Assembly: GCA_025351385.1 (NCBI GenBank)
Contig: JANXWA010000018.1
Location: 1-64,000, forward strand
Length of the DNA: 64,000 nt
Source of the DNA: Acidimicrobiales bacterium
GTDB lineage: Bacteria; Actinomycetota; Acidimicrobiia; Acidimicrobiales; RAAP-2
Reading direction: 5' to 3'
Shown: one piece after another, positions 36,321 through 43,847 of the stretch
Layout of the letters: each line of letters begins with the position of its first letter
How positions within the stretch are numbered: position 1 is the first letter of the stretch
Position numbers and translations under genes: made by a program
The notes under the pieces: model-generated
What the model was told of the DNA's origin: nothing
The model's input: only the letters and a program-made list of their open reading frames with translations
Databases searched by the model: none

Positions 36321-37667
36321 GTGGATACGACCGAGATTTTCAAGGCTTATGACATCCGCGGAACGTATCCCGACCAGATCGACGAGCGACTGGCGCGCGC
36401 CGTCGGATCGGCCTTCGCCACTCACGCCGGCGCGACTGGCATCGTCATGGCGCGCGACATGCGCCCCTCGGGCACCACGCTCGCCGAGGCCTTCGCCGAG
36501 GGGGCGCGGGCCGTCGGTGTCGAGGTGATCGACCTCGGCCTCGCCTCGACGGACTTCCTCTACTTCGCCACCGGCCACCTCGACACCCCCGGCGCGATGT
36601 TCACCGCCTCGCACAACCCCGCGCAGTACAACGGGATCAAGCTCTGCCTCGCCGGTGCGAAGCCCATCGGCGTGGAGACCGGGCTCGTCGAGATCGAGGC
36701 GCTGACCAACGCGTTCTACGAGACGCCGGCCCGGGGCCCGCTCGCCGCGCAGCGCCAGCTCGACCTGATGGACGAGTGGGTGGCCCACGTGCACTCCTTC
36801 GTCGACGTGACGGCGCTTCGCCCCCTCAAGATCCTCTGCGACACGGCGAACGGCATGGGCGGATTCATCGCGCCCAAGGTCTTCGCCGGCCTGCCCTTCG
36901 AGGTCGAGATCATGTACGCCGAGCTCGACGGGACATTCCCCAACCACCCGGCCGACCCGCTCAACCCCGAGAACATCGTCGACCTCCAGCGCCGCGTCCT
37001 CGAGACCGGAGCCGACATCGGCCTCGCCTTCGACGGCGACGCCGACCGAGTCTTCTTGATCGACGAGCGGGCCCAGCCGATCAGCGGCTCGACGACCACC
37101 GCGATGGTCGCCAAGGTGATGCTCACGCGCACCCCCGGCGCGACCATCCTCTACAACCTGATCTGCTCGAGGTCCGTGCCCGAGGTGATCGTCGAGAACG
37201 GCGGAGTGGCGGTGCGGACCCGGGTGGGCCACAGCTACATCAAGCAGGTGATGGCCGAGTCCGGCGCCCTCTTCGGCGGCGAGCACTCGGGTCACTACTA
37301 CTTCCGCGAAAACTACCGCGCCGACTCCGGGATCATCACCGCCATGATCGTGCTCGAGCTGCTGAGCGGCGCCTCCGTGCCCCTGTCGGAGTTGGCGCGG
37401 CCCTTCAACCGCTACGCGGCGTCGGGCGAGATCAACACCCGCGTCGAGAGCCCCGCGGCGACGGTCGCCGCGATCACGGAGCGCCTGGAGCTAGAGGGTG
37501 TGAAGGTCGACCTCCTGGACGGCCTCACGGCGGACTACGGCACGTGGTGGTTCAACCTGCGGCCCTCCAACACCGAGCCCCTGCTGCGCCTCAACGTGGA
37601 GGCCCCGAACCAAGAAGAGTGCGAGTCGCGCGTCGCCGACGTCCTCGCCATGATCGAAGGGAACTAG
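36321..37667 (+). CDS. manB: Phosphomannomutase/phosphoglucomutase
   Basis: Interconverts mannose-6-phosphate and mannose-1-phosphate, feeding GDP-mannose synthesis. 448 aa. Four-domain alpha-D-phosphohexomutase: substrate AYDIRG, catalytic phosphoserine S97 in TASHNPAQYNG, metal loop FDGDADR with D238, D240 and D242, sugar loop GGEHSGHYYF, and phosphate loop RPSNTEPLLRLNVE. Phosphoglucomutase activity cannot be separated by sequence alone. Confidence 0.95.
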   Translation: MDTTEIFKAYDIRGTYPDQIDERLARAVGSAFATHAGATGIVMARDMRPSGTTLAEAFAEGARAVGVEVIDLGLASTDFLYFATGHLDTPGAMFTASHNPAQYNGIKLCLAGAKPIGVETGLVEIEALTNAFYETPARGPLAAQRQLDLMDEWVAHVHSFVDVTALRPLKILCDTANGMGGFIAPKVFAGLPFEVEIMYAELDGTFPNHPADPLNPENIVDLQRRVLETGADIGLAFDGDADRVFLIDERAQPISGSTTTAMVAKVMLTRTPGATILYNLICSRSVPEVIVENGGVAVRTRVGHSYIKQVMAESGALFGGEHSGHYYFRENYRADSGIITAMIVLELLSGASVPLSELARPFNRYAASGEINTRVESPAATVAAITERLELEGVKVDLLDGLTADYGTWWFNLRPSNTEPLLRLNVEAPNQEECESRVADVLAMIEGN

Positions 37668-37670
37668 CCC

Positions 37671-37895
37671 ATGGCCCTCGACGGATTCCTGCTCGCCCTC
37701 CTGGAGGACCCGGTGGACCACGGAGAGCTGCTCTACGTGCCGGGCGCCGACGTCCTCTACAACCCGCGCAAGCGAGTCGTCTACGAGGTGCGCAACGGTA
37801 TCGCGGTACTGCTGCCCGACGAGGGCCGTGTCGCCACCGACGCCGAACACGACGCCTGGACCAGCGACCCGACCGTGGTGCGCACCGGACGCTGA
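37671..37895 (+). CDS. Trm112-like (UPF0434) small protein without zinc cysteines
   Basis: 74 aa. Follows the Trm112/YcaR pattern: LLALLEDPVDHGELLYV, an aromatic-rich middle VLYNPRKRVVYEVRNGIAVLLPDE. The CPxC pair and later cysteines of zinc-binding members are replaced (D-P-V-D-H), leaving no Cys at all. It lies 3 bp after manB, a pairing seen in other actinobacteria. Role unknown; Trm112 proteins activate methyltransferases. Confidence 0.82.
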   Translation: MALDGFLLALLEDPVDHGELLYVPGADVLYNPRKRVVYEVRNGIAVLLPDEGRVATDAEHDAWTSDPTVVRTGR

Positions 37896-37966
37896 CGCCG
37901 TCGGGTGGGCCGCGCCTTGCGGTTCAGCCAGAACTTGTGGTCAAGGCGCAATCGAAGACCGAAGGG

Positions 37967-39175
37967 TCAGTCGAGTCGTTCGACGATCATGGCCATCCCC
38001 TGGCCGCCACCGACGCACATTGACTCCATGCCGTAGCGGAGACCCGAGTCCTCGAGTGAGTTGAGCAGCGTCGTCATGATGCGCGCCCCGGTCATGCCGA
38101 AGGGGTGGCCGAGGGCGATGGCCCCACCGCGGATGTTCAGCTTGTCGAGCGTGATCCCCAAGTGCTCGGCGCTCGGGATCACCTGGGCGGCGAAGGCCTC
38201 GTTGATCTCCACGAGGTCGATGTCGTCGATGGTCAGGCCCGCGCGCCCGAGGGCCTGGCGACAGGCCTCGACCGGTCCGAGCCCCATGATCTCGGGATTA
38301 AGACCGCTCACGCCGCTCGCGACGATGCGCGCGAGGGGCTTGATCCCGAGCTGCTTGGCGCGGGTGTCGCTCATCACGATGACCGCGGCGGCACCATCAT
38401 TCAGCGGACAGGCGTTGCCGGCGGTGATCGAACCGCCCTCGCGAAAGACGGGCTGCAGGGTCGAGAGACGCTCGAGGGTGGTGCCGGCCCTCGGTCCGTC
38501 GTCGCGGGTCATCACCGTGCCGTCGGGCAGGGTGACTGGGATGATCTCGCGTTCGAAGAACCCGTTGTCCTGGTGCGCGACGGCGAGCTCTTGGCTGCGC
38601 ACGGCGAACTCGTCCATCTCCAGGCGCGAGACCTTCTCGTACTCGGCGACGTTCTCGGCGGTCTGTCCCATCGCGATGTAGATGTCGGGGAGCCCAGGTT
38701 GTGGGGTCCAGGGATCGCTCACCCGCTCTGAGCGCTGGGCCGTTCGGGCCATCGCGTCGGCGAACAGGGGGTTCACCGCCTTGCCGCTGTCCGAGGCGCC
38801 GCTCGCGAAGCGCGACACGGTCTCCACCCCAGCCGCGATGAACACGTCACCCTCGCCCGAGCGGATCGCGTGCGCGGCCATGCGGATCGTCTGGAGCGAC
38901 GACGAGCAGTAGCGATTGACCGTGACGCCGGGGACGTTGTCCAGGCCCGCCAGCAGCGCGGCGACCCTCGCGACGTTGAAGCCGGCCTCTCCGGCCGGCT
39001 GGCCGCAGCCGACCATGAGGTCCTCGACGCTCTGGGGGTCGAGCTCGGGGACCTTGGCGAGCACGGCGCGAACGACGAGCGCAGTGAGGTCATCGGGGCG
39101 CATGTCGACGAGCGAGCCTTTGAAGGCCCGTCCTATGGGGGTGCGTCCGGTCGCGACGATGACGGCTTCGGGCAT
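37967..39175 (-). CDS. Acetyl-CoA C-acyltransferase (thiolase)
   Basis: 402 aa, cytosolic. Nucleophile C90 in VNRYCSSSLQTI, NEAFAAQ motif, H357 in GGAIALGHPFGMTGAR, and second cysteine C387 in MCVGGGQG. Either degrades 3-ketoacyl-CoA in beta-oxidation or makes acetoacetyl-CoA; the FadA-type spacing of NRYCSSS favours 3-ketoacyl-CoA thiolase. Start ATG 39175 has the ribosome site GAGGAGG. No other beta-oxidation gene is near. Confidence 0.94.
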   Translation of the reverse strand: MPEAVIVATGRTPIGRAFKGSLVDMRPDDLTALVVRAVLAKVPELDPQSVEDLMVGCGQPAGEAGFNVARVAALLAGLDNVPGVTVNRYCSSSLQTIRMAAHAIRSGEGDVFIAAGVETVSRFASGASDSGKAVNPLFADAMARTAQRSERVSDPWTPQPGLPDIYIAMGQTAENVAEYEKVSRLEMDEFAVRSQELAVAHQDNGFFEREIIPVTLPDGTVMTRDDGPRAGTTLERLSTLQPVFREGGSITAGNACPLNDGAAAVIVMSDTRAKQLGIKPLARIVASGVSGLNPEIMGLGPVEACRQALGRAGLTIDDIDLVEINEAFAAQVIPSAEHLGITLDKLNIRGGAIALGHPFGMTGARIMTTLLNSLEDSGLRYGMESMCVGGGQGMAMIVERLD

Positions 39176-39247
39176 GTGGTCCTCCTCGTGGTTACAGCAG
39201 AATAACGATGGCGAGCCTAGTGAACGACGGGCCGGTTGACGAAAGCG

Positions 39248-39754
39248 TCAGACTCCGGCGAGCGGGCCGGCGTCGTCGAAGCCCTGGCGCACGCCCTGAC
39301 CGGCGCGCCGGCGCAACTGCTCGGGCTCGAACAGCATCCAATAGGCGTTGCGGGCGTGTTCGCGCGAGCGATTCTCGAAGACCTTCGCCAGCACTGCGGG
39401 GTCGTCGGACTCGTCTTCGTGCACGAAGACCTCGAGGATCGGCGTCGAAGTGAGGAGCTGGGCCTGCATGATGCCTTGGGAGGCCTCATGGGCGCACTGC
39501 TTGTCGATCAACGCGCCGCCCGGCATCCCGAGGGCCACGACGATCGAGCAGCCGTCTCGCTCGATGAGGTTCTTGGCGGCGACGGCGAGGTCCTTGAAGC
39601 CTGGGACCGTCCGGGCCACGACCGTGAAGCGATCTCCGAAGCCGGGACACTCGGCGAGCTCGGCGCGCGCCGCCGCCCCCATGTCGTAGCGGGCGAACAT
39701 GGTATCGACGACGCCGATCCTCACCTTCTTCGCAGACTTCTTGCCCTTGGCCAT
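39248..39754 (-). CDS. Archaeal-type riboflavin synthase (RibC family)
   Basis: 168 aa. Starts with a Lys-rich tag, then RIGVVDTMFARYDMG, VVARTVPGFKDLAVAAKNLIE, CSIVVALGMPGGALIDKQCAHEASQG, ILEVFVHEDESDD, and the C-terminal RRRAGQGVRQGFDDAGP. This is the pattern of the archaeal riboflavin synthase (related to lumazine synthase), not the bacterial RibE trimer. It would dismutate two lumazines to riboflavin, a precursor of FAD and, via FO, of F420 chemistry. Recognition is by memory of the family; confirm by search. It stands alone, away from other rib genes in the window. Confidence 0.82.
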   Translation of the reverse strand: MAKGKKSAKKVRIGVVDTMFARYDMGAAARAELAECPGFGDRFTVVARTVPGFKDLAVAAKNLIERDGCSIVVALGMPGGALIDKQCAHEASQGIMQAQLLTSTPILEVFVHEDESDDPAVLAKVFENRSREHARNAYWMLFEPEQLRRRAGQGVRQGFDDAGPLAGV

Positions 39755-40019
39755 GGCGCTCCGATCGGTTGCGGTAATCAGTGTAGGGGAGGTCGGAATT
39801 TCGCCATCGACAACGTTGCTTCAACGTCATTCCGCGAAGGAGTGCGGGTTCACGTCAGCCCGCTGTACGTCGACACTTACGTTCCAAACAACGTGGGTGT
39901 TTACGGCATTCCACTGAGATGGAATAACCGACCGAATCCTGAACAACACTGTGACAGCGCGAGATGACAATATGAAGTCATATGGGGTTGCGACGATCAA
40001 GCTCCTAAGGAAGGGCGCC

Positions 40020-40631
40020 ATGAAGCGGTTGGTACTGTCCCTGGCGTGCGTGGTGACAGTCGCGGTCACCGTCGCTCCAATGGCCGGCGCCTCCCCCTCG
40101 CCGTATCCGAGAACACTGCCGCTTCAACGCGGCCTCACCATGTCTAAGTACGGTCGTGCGCTCCCCTGGGGGACAACGATTCCTTTTTCACAAACGCGGT
40201 GGGTAGTGATCAAGTCATCGGGACCTGCCTACCGTTGGGGCGTATGGCAGATGAATGGTGGACCGGCACAGTATCCGGTGCGGAGTATCGACGGCGGGGT
40301 CCGTTGGACGGCGGCAGGACCGCAACTCGCCACGGATTGGGCCGGCGGGTCGCTCTACTACGTGACCAAGACAATTGCGGAAAGTTCATCGTCCGTCGTG
40401 ATGGTGAGCAACTCAATCATCGACGTCACGGTCGACGGAGGACGACAATGGTTCCAGTACCTGTACGCCGCTGGTGACTGGTCAATCAATAGGCATTCAG
40501 TCGCCGGTGGCATCAGTATCCGCGTGAGTCCGCCGAGTTGGGCAACCGCGCTTCCGCATGGGAGCTACGCAATTTACAACTTAGACTTGGCCCACTTTCG
40601 GTGGAATCGAGTCGAGCAGTCATTGTCGTAG
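40020..40631 (+). CDS. Small secreted protein of unknown function
   Basis: 203 aa from ATG 40020, preceded by the ribosome site AAGGAAGGG. Signal peptide MKRLVLSLACVV...APMAGAS with probable cleavage near 25; the mature part is beta-rich, with many Trp and Tyr (WVVIKSSGPAYRWGVWQMNGG; GGVRWTAAGPQLATDW; ATALPHGSYAIYNLDL). An in-frame TTA codon lies at 40581, rare in the rest of this high-GC window. First gene of the AT-richer segment. No domain recognised. Confidence 0.7.
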   Translation: MKRLVLSLACVVTVAVTVAPMAGASPSPYPRTLPLQRGLTMSKYGRALPWGTTIPFSQTRWVVIKSSGPAYRWGVWQMNGGPAQYPVRSIDGGVRWTAAGPQLATDWAGGSLYYVTKTIAESSSSVVMVSNSIIDVTVDGGRQWFQYLYAAGDWSINRHSVAGGISIRVSPPSWATALPHGSYAIYNLDLAHFRWNRVEQSLS

Positions 40632-40759
40632 CGCGGAATCTGTTTGACAGACGCGGTTACTCCTTCTACAGGGAAAGCCTCAGGTGACATCCGGACAGCC
40701 GCGGACATAGGTCCTTACCAATTTCACCAAGGCATAATCCTCCAGTCGGAGAATGTGTA

Positions 40760-40840
40760 GGCCCTCCGACACGAACCCTGACGGGTCATCCCAGGCGCCA
40801 GTGCTTGGTAGCAGATAGCTGACGTCGGGCCTCCGACACC
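40760..40840. repeat. Direct repeat copy 1 (about 80 bp)
   Basis: 77 of 81 bases match the copy at 41426-41506, same orientation. Each copy begins and ends with the short motif GGCCTCCGACAC or a one-base variant, so the short motif occurs four times. The copy starts just after AGTCGGAGAATGTG (40744-40757), a 14-mer seen again at 42893. It ends 7 bp from the stop codon of the minus-strand ORF 40848-41357. Confidence 0.92.
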
Positions 40841-40847
40841 CGGTGAA

Positions 40848-41357
40848 TCAGTTGCGCGTATACCGTACGGTGTGCCGAGCCATCTTCTCGGCTCGACTTG
40901 GAGCAGGTTCGGCATCCATCCGACAGCAAGACATGATCTTCAACTGGCGCTTGGGTCGCGGAGTTGCGCTAAATGATTCACCGCGAAGCCAGGAATCCAT
41001 CAGATTCGGCGACCACGGTAGAGGTACCGTGTGAAACCTCATTCCAGATTGGATTCCGTTTCCGATCTCGTGGAGTAGCGCAATGTCCTTGTCGACCCAT
41101 CCTCGACGATTGGCCCAATCGCAAAGTTCGGCGGTATTCCATTCGACGCCGGAGTGCTTGAGATGCTTGAACATCGCGACGCAGGCTGCACGGCCGGTGC
41201 CCTGTGAACTGTCGAGATGGAAGTGAGTTGTGAGTTGGCGGGGACGCAGAAAACTCGACACATGTGAGTCATAGACCAGCGAAGTCAGGTCGTTCATCGC
41301 GGCTTCAAGAGCTGGATTGAGACCGGCGTTGGGCTCTTTTTGAACTGAGCGGGACAT
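40848..41357 (-). CDS. Hypothetical protein bracketed by the 80-bp direct repeats
   Basis: 169 aa. Soluble, no signal. Core about 30-130 with FLRPRQLTTHFHLD, AACVAMFKHLKHSGVEWNTAELCDWANRRGW and LHEIGNGIQSGMRFHT. The helical pattern recalls small DUF1889-like proteins (FKYLK...GV...GW), a weak resemblance from memory. The C-terminal 40 residues are basic and Cys/Met-rich and may be degenerate. The ORF has repeat copy 2 upstream (68 bp before its start) and copy 1 right after its stop, making a 666-bp cassette-like unit. Confidence 0.5.
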   Translation of the reverse strand: MSRSVQKEPNAGLNPALEAAMNDLTSLVYDSHVSSFLRPRQLTTHFHLDSSQGTGRAACVAMFKHLKHSGVEWNTAELCDWANRRGWVDKDIALLHEIGNGIQSGMRFHTVPLPWSPNLMDSWLRGESFSATPRPKRQLKIMSCCRMDAEPAPSRAEKMARHTVRYTRN

Positions 41358-41425
41358 TACTTGAATCTACTGAAGTAGCCGAAGTAGTTCTAGCCGCCAG
41401 TTGAAGGTTGCAGCACTGTGCCTTC

Positions 41426-41506
41426 GGGCCTCCGACACCAACCCTGACGGGTCATCCCAGGCGCCAGTGCTTGGTAGCAGATCGCTGACGTCGGGCCTTC
41501 GACACC
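41426..41506. repeat. Direct repeat copy 2 (about 80 bp)
   Basis: Partner of 40760-40840 with four mismatches; distance between copies 666 bp. The internal part contains CCTGACGGGTCATCCCAGG, which can fold into a short interrupted hairpin. No integron attC core sites are present. Confidence 0.92.
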
Positions 41507-41710
41507 ATCCGGAATTAGACCGTCAGACACCAGGGCGAAGTTTCATTTCTGTTACGCCAGTTCATGCACACCACTCTCACTGCCAAACACGTTGACTTTC
41601 CGATGATGTTGATGCAAACTCTCTCAAGGTACCGACCTTGGGGCTGCTTGAGTCCGTGAACGTTCGATCCCGAGAAGCCGCCGACTTTGGTACGAGCTGG
41701 TGCACACACT
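41507..41710. other. Gene-free stretch between repeat 2 and tRNA fragment
   Basis: I see no credible gene here. Short open frames exist but have no start signals, no codon bias and no recognisable product. No integrase remnant was recognised. Confidence 0.5.
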
Positions 41711-41750
41711 TGGTGCGCCGGCCGGGACTTGAACCCGGAACCTGTTGATC
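41711..41750 (-). tRNA. 3'-terminal fragment of a tRNA gene (probable attachment-site remnant)
   Basis: On the minus strand the sequence has a complete T-arm, CCGGG with loop TTCAAGT and CCCGG, then CCGGCGC, discriminator A and CCA (41713-41711). Upstream it keeps AACAGGTT, the 3' side of an anticodon arm plus variable loop, but the 5' half with the matching GCGCCGG acceptor strand is missing. Integrases that use tRNA genes leave just such 3' fragments at one end of the inserted element. The intact parent tRNA is not in the window. Confidence 0.75.
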
Positions 41751-41901
41751 AAGAGATGAGCACGACCCAAACCCGAGGAGGGCTTTGGCTGTCATATTCA
41801 GGCAATCGCACCATTGAGATTCCACCAATGTCCACCATTGTGTGATTCACTAGGTACTTCGTGAGTACTCCATTGGGGGCTCAGTCATTCTGATACACGG
41901 C

Positions 41902-41949
41902 AATCCCTCTCGATGGCCAAGTGATCAAGTCTGGCCAGCGAGAGGGATT
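41902..41949. terminator. Long hairpin next to secreted-protein gene 3' end
   Basis: Eleven paired bases (41902-41912 with 41939-41949, AATCCCTCTCG/CGAGAGGGATT), one A-G mismatch, then TGGCCA/TGGCCA, with a 12-nt loop. It begins 12 bp after the minus-strand stop at 41962. A uridine tract is lacking on the minus strand, so it may be a terminator of the actinobacterial type or an mRNA-stabilising or recombination structure. Confidence 0.55.
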
Positions 41950-41961
41950 GAGCGCATTGGC

Positions 41962-42558
41962 TTACTTCATGCTCTGGTACGGCATCCCAACGCACGAATT
42001 CGCCGCCGCAGAGCGCTGCGATGGCGGCACCGAGTTTACATAGTCACCGTGATTCTTGAAGTTGGTGGATGTGTCATTCGCTGGAATATGGATGAAGGTG
42101 ACATTGAACGTCGCCGCATTGCTGTCGGTTAGCACACCCTGGGCATCCTGATTGGCGTTGATGAACGTTCCTGAGAATGTGTAGGAGTAGCCAGTCGGCA
42201 AGCCGGTCGATGGGTCGAGATACGTGTCGGTGAAGGACACGACGCCGGTGGTGTTGTCAGTGGAACCCGAAAGGCGCTCGTAGAAGATTGCCCCACCTGG
42301 CAGAGCCGGGTACTGCCCCGTTCCTGTGAAACTATTTCCGCACGGATCGGGGTTGACCGTGTAGCTGTGGGTGTAGCCCGCGACATCGACGTAGTAACTC
42401 AACGTGGTGATTTGGTTACGCCCGACGGCGGCTCCGGCCCCGCTCGAGAGGCCGACGACAGCCAGTGAACTCATAACCGTTGCGGCCGCCGCAACTGCAA
42501 TGAAACGCCTAGCACGATTCCCAAAAGTCTCTGATTGACTCATATTCTTTCCCTTCAA
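41962..42558 (-). CDS. Small secreted protein of unknown function
   Basis: 198 aa. N-terminal signal peptide with basic start NRARRFIAVAAAATVMSSLAVVGLSSGAGA and probable cleavage near 43. Mature part beta-rich: TLSYYVDVAGYTHSYTVNPDPCG, GGAIFYERLSGSTDNTTG, SFTDTYLDP, TFSGTFINANQDAQG; two cysteines (C in DPCGN and NSCVG) could form a disulfide. No family recognised. Start ATG 42543 (MSQSE...) or 42558; AAGGGAAAG stands before the second. Followed by the long hairpin. Confidence 0.72.
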   Translation of the reverse strand: MKGKNMSQSETFGNRARRFIAVAAAATVMSSLAVVGLSSGAGAAVGRNQITTLSYYVDVAGYTHSYTVNPDPCGNSFTGTGQYPALPGGAIFYERLSGSTDNTTGVVSFTDTYLDPSTGLPTGYSYTFSGTFINANQDAQGVLTDSNAATFNVTFIHIPANDTSTNFKNHGDYVNSVPPSQRSAAANSCVGMPYQSMK

Positions 42559-42629
42559 CTATTGTTGGGAGGCGTCGGTTTCGCCATTCGCTCGTCGCAA
42601 GTCGTTTGGCGACCAGTTGGGCCTGCGAG

Positions 42630-42863
42630 TCAACACGTCACTTCCGTATTGAGAAGAACTTTCTCAATAATCTGACGGTACACTCGAATTGCTTGCGGTG
42701 CAAAGTCGTAAAAGCTTTGGCCTTCACCTCTTGAAAGCCAGTGAATGCTGAGATTTCCGCACTGACAAACCAACCTAAATTCAATATTCTGCAACCCCGA
42801 TTTTTGATCATGGAGATTCAATTGAGCGTAGAGGGGTGCGCGAAAAGAGTTCGATTCAAACAT
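42630..42863 (-). CDS. Possible small protein of 77 aa
   Basis: MFESNSFRAPLYAQLNLHD then CQCGNLSIHWLSRGEGQSFYDFAPQ and a helical end YRQIIEKVLLNTE. A GGGGAG ribosome-like site precedes ATG 42863. Length is short and no family is recognised, so this is a tentative gene within the 544-bp gap between the secreted protein and the ABM-like gene. The remaining part, 42864-43102, holds a CACTGC/GCAGTG mini-hairpin and a partial copy of the repeat motif, but no gene I can support. Confidence 0.35.
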   Translation of the reverse strand: MFESNSFRAPLYAQLNLHDQKSGLQNIEFRLVCQCGNLSIHWLSRGEGQSFYDFAPQAIRVYRQIIEKVLLNTEVTC

Positions 42864-42892
42864 GAATCACTCTCCCCATGCCTTAACCCGCT

Positions 42893-42919
42893 AGTCGGAG
42901 AATGTGGACGTCGGCCCTT
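42893..42919. repeat. Partial third copy of the repeat-associated sequence
   Basis: AGTCGGAGAATGTG (42893-42906) is identical to 40744-40757, next to repeat copy 1, and is followed at once by GACGTCGGCCCTT, matching 12 of 13 bases of the repeat's own GACGTCGGGCCTT. This joins the two ends of the repeat region without its middle. Confidence 0.6.
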
Positions 42920-43102
42920 CCAAGGTGGAACTTGAACTCACTGCAGTTAAGCAGTGTGATTGAAGGGACGACAATAGTGAGCCGCCAAACGACAGGAACT
43001 GGCTCACGGGGCGACTGACGATGGAATTGGATGAGTGGAACGTCGTCGTCGAGCGCGCCGACTCGCGTCAATTAGTGAGATCGAGCCGTTGTTCCGGTTG
43101 AG

Positions 43103-43390
43103 CTACTGCGACCACGTCCCATCGGTCCACTGAACTTCGCCAGCAATCATCGGTGCAACGACCGATTGGAACCACTCGTCTTGAGCGGGATCGTTAGCCA
43201 AGGCCAAGTAGCTCTCCTTGGACTCAAACGAGCCACAGAGTACGAATGACTCCCCATCGTCGGAGAGGAGGTACCAACTACCTTGAAATCCCGGTACCTG
43301 ACGTTCCTCCCACTTCTTGCCTGCGTCGACCAATAGTTGGCCGGTTCCGGGTGTCTTCAATTTTGCAATCATGACTGTTCCATAGGACAT
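43103..43390 (-). CDS. Antibiotic-biosynthesis-monooxygenase-like (ABM, dimeric barrel) protein
   Basis: 95 aa, one ferredoxin-like domain. MSYGTVMIAKLKTPGTGQLL first strand, then WEERQVPGFQGSWYLLSDDGESFVLCGSFESKESYLALANDP with the second and third strands and last helix. Matches the small ABM or heme-degrading fold group, which act as dimers; specific substrate unknown. Start ATG 43390; codon usage is consistent with a real gene. Confidence 0.65.
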   Translation of the reverse strand: MSYGTVMIAKLKTPGTGQLLVDAGKKWEERQVPGFQGSWYLLSDDGESFVLCGSFESKESYLALANDPAQDEWFQSVVAPMIAGEVQWTDGTWSQ

Positions 43391-43847
43391 GGCCGGATTG
43401 TAGCGTCGCGATCAATCCCGTGCACGGAAAACCCTGAGGTCGGTCGGGTGGTCCCCAGTTTGGTTGAACTGGTCGGTGATGTGCGCGTATCTGACCCACC
43501 GAGGATGCCCGTTCCTCCCTCGATTTGTGTGCCGTGCGGTGACGCGCCAGTCGCAGACTCTGGACAATGGCCCCTGGTTCCGCTCGGCACGCAACTTCCT
43601 CGGCGTTTTCCGCTGTGGTCTCATCATCCTCATAGTGGCGAAGCGCGAGAATCGCACTCGTGGCCATGACTGCCGACACCAGCACGACAGCCTTGGCGTC
43701 GCCTAGGAACAGACGGATGGCCGGCAACGGCGCATTGCTGATGACTGCGCCTGAAATGGCGAAGACGAACTTCCACAAACCGGTCAATATGCCACGGAAA
43801 TGAGAATCGTCGACAGTACGCTTGCCTTCAATGGAAAGTGACCACAT
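43278..43847 (-). pseudogene. Small membrane protein, C-terminal part probably frameshifted or decayed
   Basis: From ATG 43847 the first 90 residues look real: two hydrophobic helices (LWKFVFAISGAVIS; VVLVSAVMATSAILAL) and an acidic segment YEDDETTAENAEE, with GC-biased third codon positions. The later part (RHRTAHKSREERASS onwards) loses protein character and overlaps the start of the ABM-like gene by 113 nt. A frameshift or truncation near 43560 is likely. Its start also overlaps the divergent ORF at 43831. Confidence 0.4.

Noticed and set aside
36776-38023. 415-aa + strand ORF overlapping manB and Trm112-like gene
   Set aside because: Alternate frame of manB with very high Arg/Gly content and no recognisable domain.
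39951-40019. Earlier GTG start of the secreted protein
   Set aside because: ATG 40020 has a ribosome site and begins a clean signal peptide; the 23 extra residues would spoil it.
40760-41506. Integron attC sites or CRISPR repeats
   Set aside because: Only two near-complete copies 666 bp apart; no RYYYAAC/GTTRRRY core pairs, no short regular spacers, no integrase or cas gene.
41711-41830. Complete tRNA gene on the minus strand
   Set aside because: No 5' acceptor strand (GCGCCGG) or D-arm upstream of the T-arm; only the 3' end is present.
41902-41949. Classical rho-independent terminator
   Set aside because: No uridine run follows the stem on either strand; kept only as a hairpin of open function.
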